Assembly (NCBI GenBank): GCA_024690695.1
Contig: JAILOS010000076.1
Coordinates: forward strand, 1 to 64,000
Direction: 5' to 3'
From: Oscillospiraceae bacterium
GTDB taxonomy: Bacteria; Bacillota_A; Clostridia; Oscillospirales; Oscillospiraceae
Length of the DNA stretch: 64,000 nucleotides
Under the pieces are notes generated by a model. That model ran no database searches. It was not told the DNA's origin and saw only the letters and a program-made list of their open reading frames with translations. This document shows positions 62,043 through 64,000 of this stretch, piece after piece. How positions within the stretch are numbered: position 1 is the first letter of the stretch; every line of letters starts with the position of its first letter. The position numbers and the translations under genes were made by a program.

Positions 62043-62485
62043 TTCGTTCTCCTTCCGATAAAAGATGTAATGATGCGTCTTTTCAAAACCGAGCTTCTCG
62101 TAGAAGGGCAGGTCGGAAATAACGAAGGCCTCCCTGGCGCCGAGAGCCTTCGAGCGCGTCAGAGCTTCCGATAAAAGCGCGGCGGCGAGCCCTTTCCCGC
62201 GATGAGCGGGGGCCGTGCAGACCGGCTCCACATAGGCGTAATCCGTGTCCGGATGGGCCCATACGCAGCAGTAGGCGGCTAAAGTCCCGTCCGGCGCAGC
62301 GGCGGCAAGGCTCAGGCGCCTGTTCAGATGCGGCCGGCGTTGCGGGATAATGGGATCGCTGCGCAGGAATTCCGAACGATCGGAGCCGTGGTCGAAGCCC
62401 TGCCACAGGAGCCATTGAAAATCCTCCGGCTGCTGCGCCGGGTCCAGCTCCACGAAACTATAGCCCTCCGGCAGCGCCCTGCGGC
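62043..62485 (-). pseudogene. Remnant of a GNAT acetyltransferase, 5'-truncated
   Basis: Between the DUF1858 stop (62486) and the GNAT start (62042) the minus strand encodes ~145 residues in the same frame as the GNAT gene, with PEGYSFVELDPAQQPEDF, WQGFDHGSDRSEFL, YAYVEPVCTAPAHRGKGLAAALLSEAL (an acetyl-CoA motif) and FYEKLGFEKTHHYIFYRKE. This looks like the C-terminal domain of a two-domain GNAT of Clostridia. No ATG, GTG or TTG with an SD precedes it, the N-terminal domain is absent and it abuts the DUF1858 stop, so a deletion remnant is the simplest reading. Non-AUG or coupled translation remains possible. Confidence 0.65.
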
Positions 62486-62704
62486 TTAGAGCGTCTTGAT
62501 CAGGCCTTCCAGCTCCTTGACAGCCTGTTCGGGCGTCATGCCGAGCATGCCGGCGGCGTCCTTCACGGTCTTGTTTTTGATCATCATGCGGCCGACGGCG
62601 CTGTCGATCATGGAGGCGCGCGGATCGAGCTCCTTGAGCTTGGCGGGCAGCTTCGGATATTCCTTTAAAAGATCGGTGAGCTTGGTGTTTTCGTTGAGAA
62701 TCAT
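62486..62704 (-). CDS. DUF1858 domain protein
   Basis: A 72-residue protein: MILNENTKLTDLLKEYPKL then KELDPRASMIDSAVGRMM and TVKDAAGMLGMTPEQAVKELEGLI. It is a helical DUF1858-type domain, similar to the N-terminal piece of the ScdA/RIC family and other hybrid-cluster-associated proteins; alone it has no assigned function. The ATG follows AAGGAGGGATTCCA, with a promoter 27 nt upstream. Confidence 0.8.
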   Translation of the reverse strand: MILNENTKLTDLLKEYPKLPAKLKELDPRASMIDSAVGRMMIKNKTVKDAAGMLGMTPEQAVKELEGLIKTL

Positions 62705-62730
62705 TGGAATCCCTCCTTATCTGTGCCTGT

Positions 62731-62759
62731 ATCATAGCACCTCGCACAGATTTTTGCAA
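62731..62759 (-). promoter_or_regulatory. Promoter of the DUF1858 gene
   Basis: Minus strand TTGCAA (62754-62759), 17-nt spacer, TATGAT (62731-62736) with a TG extended -10. Confidence 0.75.
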
Positions 62760-62777
62760 GCATCGCCGAACTCCCTC

Positions 62778-62806
62778 TTGTCACGGCTTTTCGCTTGTGG
62801 TAAAAT
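62778..62806 (+). promoter_or_regulatory. Promoter of yebC
   Basis: TTGTCA (62778-62783), 17-nt spacer, TAAAAT (62801-62806) with TG extended -10; divergent from the DUF1858 promoter, 48 nt before the yebC ATG. Confidence 0.7.
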
Positions 62807-62853
62807 AGCAAACGTTGTAAAACCAACCACTTCGAAGACAGGGAGTTGTTATT

Positions 62854-63594
62854 ATGTCCGGACATTCCAAATGGCACAATATACAGAAAACGAAGGGCGC
62901 GGCCGACGCCAAGCGCGCCTCCGTGTTCACCAAGATCGCCCGTGAAATGATCGTGGCTGTCAAGGAGGGCGGCGGCGGTGATCCGCGCAGCAATTCCAAG
63001 CTCGCGGCCGTGATCGCGAAGGCCAAAGCGGCCAACATGCCCAACGACAACATCAAGCGCACGATCGACAAGGCGCTGGGCGCCGGCAATACCGAGAACT
63101 ACGAAAAGATCACCTACGAAGGCTACGGGCCGCAGGGCGTTGCCGTTATCGTCGAGACCATGACCGACAACCGCAACCGTACCGCCGGCGAGATCCGCCA
63201 CTTCTTCGACAAGTACGGCGGCAACATGGGCGCCGCCAACTGCGTGAGCTGGTCTTTCGACCGGAAGGGCGTCATCGTCATCGACAACGAGGACGAGGAG
63301 CTGGACGAGGACATTGTGATGATGGACGCGCTCGACGCCGGGGCCGACGACTTTGAGGCCGAGGGCGAGGTCATGACCGTCTACACCGCCGAGGACGACG
63401 TCGCCGCCGTGGCCGAGGCGCTGACCGCGAAGGGCTACAAGCTCGTCGAGGCTCAGGTCGAGATGCTCCCGCAGAACGGCTATATCAAGCTCACGAACGA
63501 GGACGATATCAAGAACATGCAGAAGATGCTGGATATGTTCGAGGACTTCGACGACGTCCAGAATGTCTGGCACAACTGGGAAGACGCGGAATAA
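62854..63594 (+). CDS. yebC: YebC/PmpR-family (TACO1-like) regulatory/translation factor
   Basis: A 246-residue member of the YebC family, linked to transcription regulation and, more recently, to translation of proline-rich stretches. MSGHSKWHNIQKTKGAADAKR is diagnostic; GGGDPRSNSKLAAVIAKAKAANMPNDNIKRTIDKA and MTDNRNRTAGEIRHFFDKYGGNMG are also conserved. Monocistronic with its own promoter. The ATG follows AGGGAGTTGTT. Confidence 0.96.
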   Translation: MSGHSKWHNIQKTKGAADAKRASVFTKIAREMIVAVKEGGGGDPRSNSKLAAVIAKAKAANMPNDNIKRTIDKALGAGNTENYEKITYEGYGPQGVAVIVETMTDNRNRTAGEIRHFFDKYGGNMGAANCVSWSFDRKGVIVIDNEDEELDEDIVMMDALDAGADDFEAEGEVMTVYTAEDDVAAVAEALTAKGYKLVEAQVEMLPQNGYIKLTNEDDIKNMQKMLDMFEDFDDVQNVWHNWEDAE

Positions 63595-63706
63595 TCAATG
63601 AAGTAACCGGAATAATATATCGTGAATCTCGCTTAAAGACGTATAATACTCCGATCGTAAGCCGGATTTTATCGAATCGGCATTCAAAGAAAAACGTACG
63701 CAGGAA

Positions 63707-63746
63707 CAGACACCGGATTGCTTTTTCCGGTGTCTGCTGCATTTTT
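63707..63746 (+). terminator. Terminator downstream of yebC
   Basis: An 11-bp perfect stem CAGACACCGGA/TCCGGTGTCTG closed by TTGCTTTT, followed by CTGCATTTTT. It is 112 nt after the yebC stop; the stretch between is AT-rich and holds nothing I recognise. Confidence 0.65.
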
Positions 63747-63808
63747 CGGGAAGAATGACTCTTCCTTCTCTGCGGATGCTAACAACGCCGCGCCGGCGAG
63801 CGGCCGGC

Positions 63809-63848
63809 CCGACAGACCGCATGACGCAGACCTCGGTCGGCTTTTTTG
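63809..63848 (+). terminator. Weak hairpin with U-run
   Basis: CCGA...ACCG pairs imperfectly with CGGT...CGG and is followed by CTTTTTTG. Possible second terminator in the 406-nt gene-free right end; interrupted stem, low certainty. Confidence 0.35.
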
Positions 63849-63898
63849 TCTGCAGCTTTCCTGACGAGAAAAGCGTGGCACAATTTATCAGAAGAGAC

Positions 63899-63927
63899 TG
63901 GAAAAGATAGCTTTGCTGTGCTATAAT
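63899..63927 (+). promoter_or_regulatory. Promoter of a gene beyond the right edge
   Basis: TGGAAA (63899-63904), 17-nt spacer, TATAAT (63922-63927) with a TG extended -10. The final bases of the window (AAAGGAGA, 63993-64000) look like the ribosome-binding site of the next gene, whose coding region is not visible. Confidence 0.7.
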
Positions 63928-64000
63928 AAATAAAATTTGCATTTCCGAAGGCTGACGCCGCGTTGTGCGGCTTATGAGAGCGATACGCTTTCAAAGGAGA

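Noticed and set aside
61416..62759. A single 447-codon double-GNAT gene
   Set aside because: Its first ~100 codons are antisense-frame noise over the DUF1858 gene, and an excellent SD-ATG at 62042 defines the intact GNAT.
63642..63746. Small RNA gene from the TATAAT at 63642 to the terminator at 63707-63746
   Set aside because: No -35 at acceptable spacing (ATCGTG at 17 nt) and no recognisable RNA family; more likely the yebC 3' region.

Overview
The window is GC-rich, densely packed bacterial chromosome with no rRNA, tRNA, CRISPR, insertion sequence or phage gene that I can recognise. Gene content and order point to the Firmicutes, most likely a gut-type, high-GC member of the Clostridia (Oscillospiraceae-like; family-level placement is an inference). 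The evidence is the classic yicC-remA-gmk-rpoZ-priA-def-fmt-rsmB-rlmN-prpC-prkC-rsgA operon, cdaA-cdaR, a CmpB-type membrane protein, MEP isoprenoid genes, and a SpoVM-like microgene next to a SPOCS/LysM spore protein. The last two imply endospore formation.

Layout. 1-4.6 kb (minus strand): polyphosphate genes pap-ppk1 (ppk1 runs off the left edge), an FMN-dependent alpha-hydroxyacid oxidase-like protein and a PflX-like radical SAM protein. 4.7-9.0 kb: trmL then the glycolytic genes pgk-tpiA-gpmI, closed by a strong terminator. 9.0-13.9 kb: an E2-like acyltransferase lacking the catalytic His, paired with an acyl-CoA synthetase, then a lipoprotein, a DUF4830 protein and an RsuA-type pseudouridine synthase. 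14.0-20.9 kb: a PucR/CdaR-type regulator followed by a cell-division cluster ftsE-ftsX, two tandem EnvC-like M23 peptidases and an S41 (CtpA-like) protein whose catalytic Ser and Lys are both replaced. 20.9-23.0 kb: greA-lysS behind a perfect consensus promoter. 23.0-25.2 kb: an AT-richer two-gene island (methyltransferase, alkaline-phosphatase-fold enzyme). 25.3-30.8 kb: assorted membrane proteins, rdgB and a methyltransferase. 30.8-35.3 kb: mgtE (minus, with a long leader carrying a 28-codon ORF), divergent from a P-type ATPase homologue that has lost its phosphorylated Asp and other catalytic motifs, followed 1 nt later by an intact HAD phosphatase.

35.3-45.4 kb: ybaK, uvrA, recD2, comF, mreB, ispD, ispF, then a DUF3343 protein with a cysteine desulfurase. 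45.4-59.5 kb: cdaA-cdaR-rseC and the long housekeeping operon covering RNA quality control, nucleotide metabolism, replication restart, translation initiation, rRNA modification and PASTA kinase/phosphatase signalling. 59.5-61.4 kb: a sporulation locus with a 50-residue membrane peptide, a 23-residue SpoVM-like peptide and a SipL-like protein. 61.4-64.0 kb: a GNAT gene with an upstream truncated GNAT remnant, a DUF1858 protein, yebC, and the promoter and ribosome-binding site of a gene beyond the right edge.

Most transcription units start at sigma-A-type promoters with exactly 17-nt spacing and end at GC-rich hairpins. The most interesting content is the set of apparent pseudoenzymes (P-type ATPase, S41 protease, E2-like acyltransferase), the SpoVM microgene, and the leaders of mgtE and rdgB. 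All functions are read from sequence and family knowledge; no search was run.
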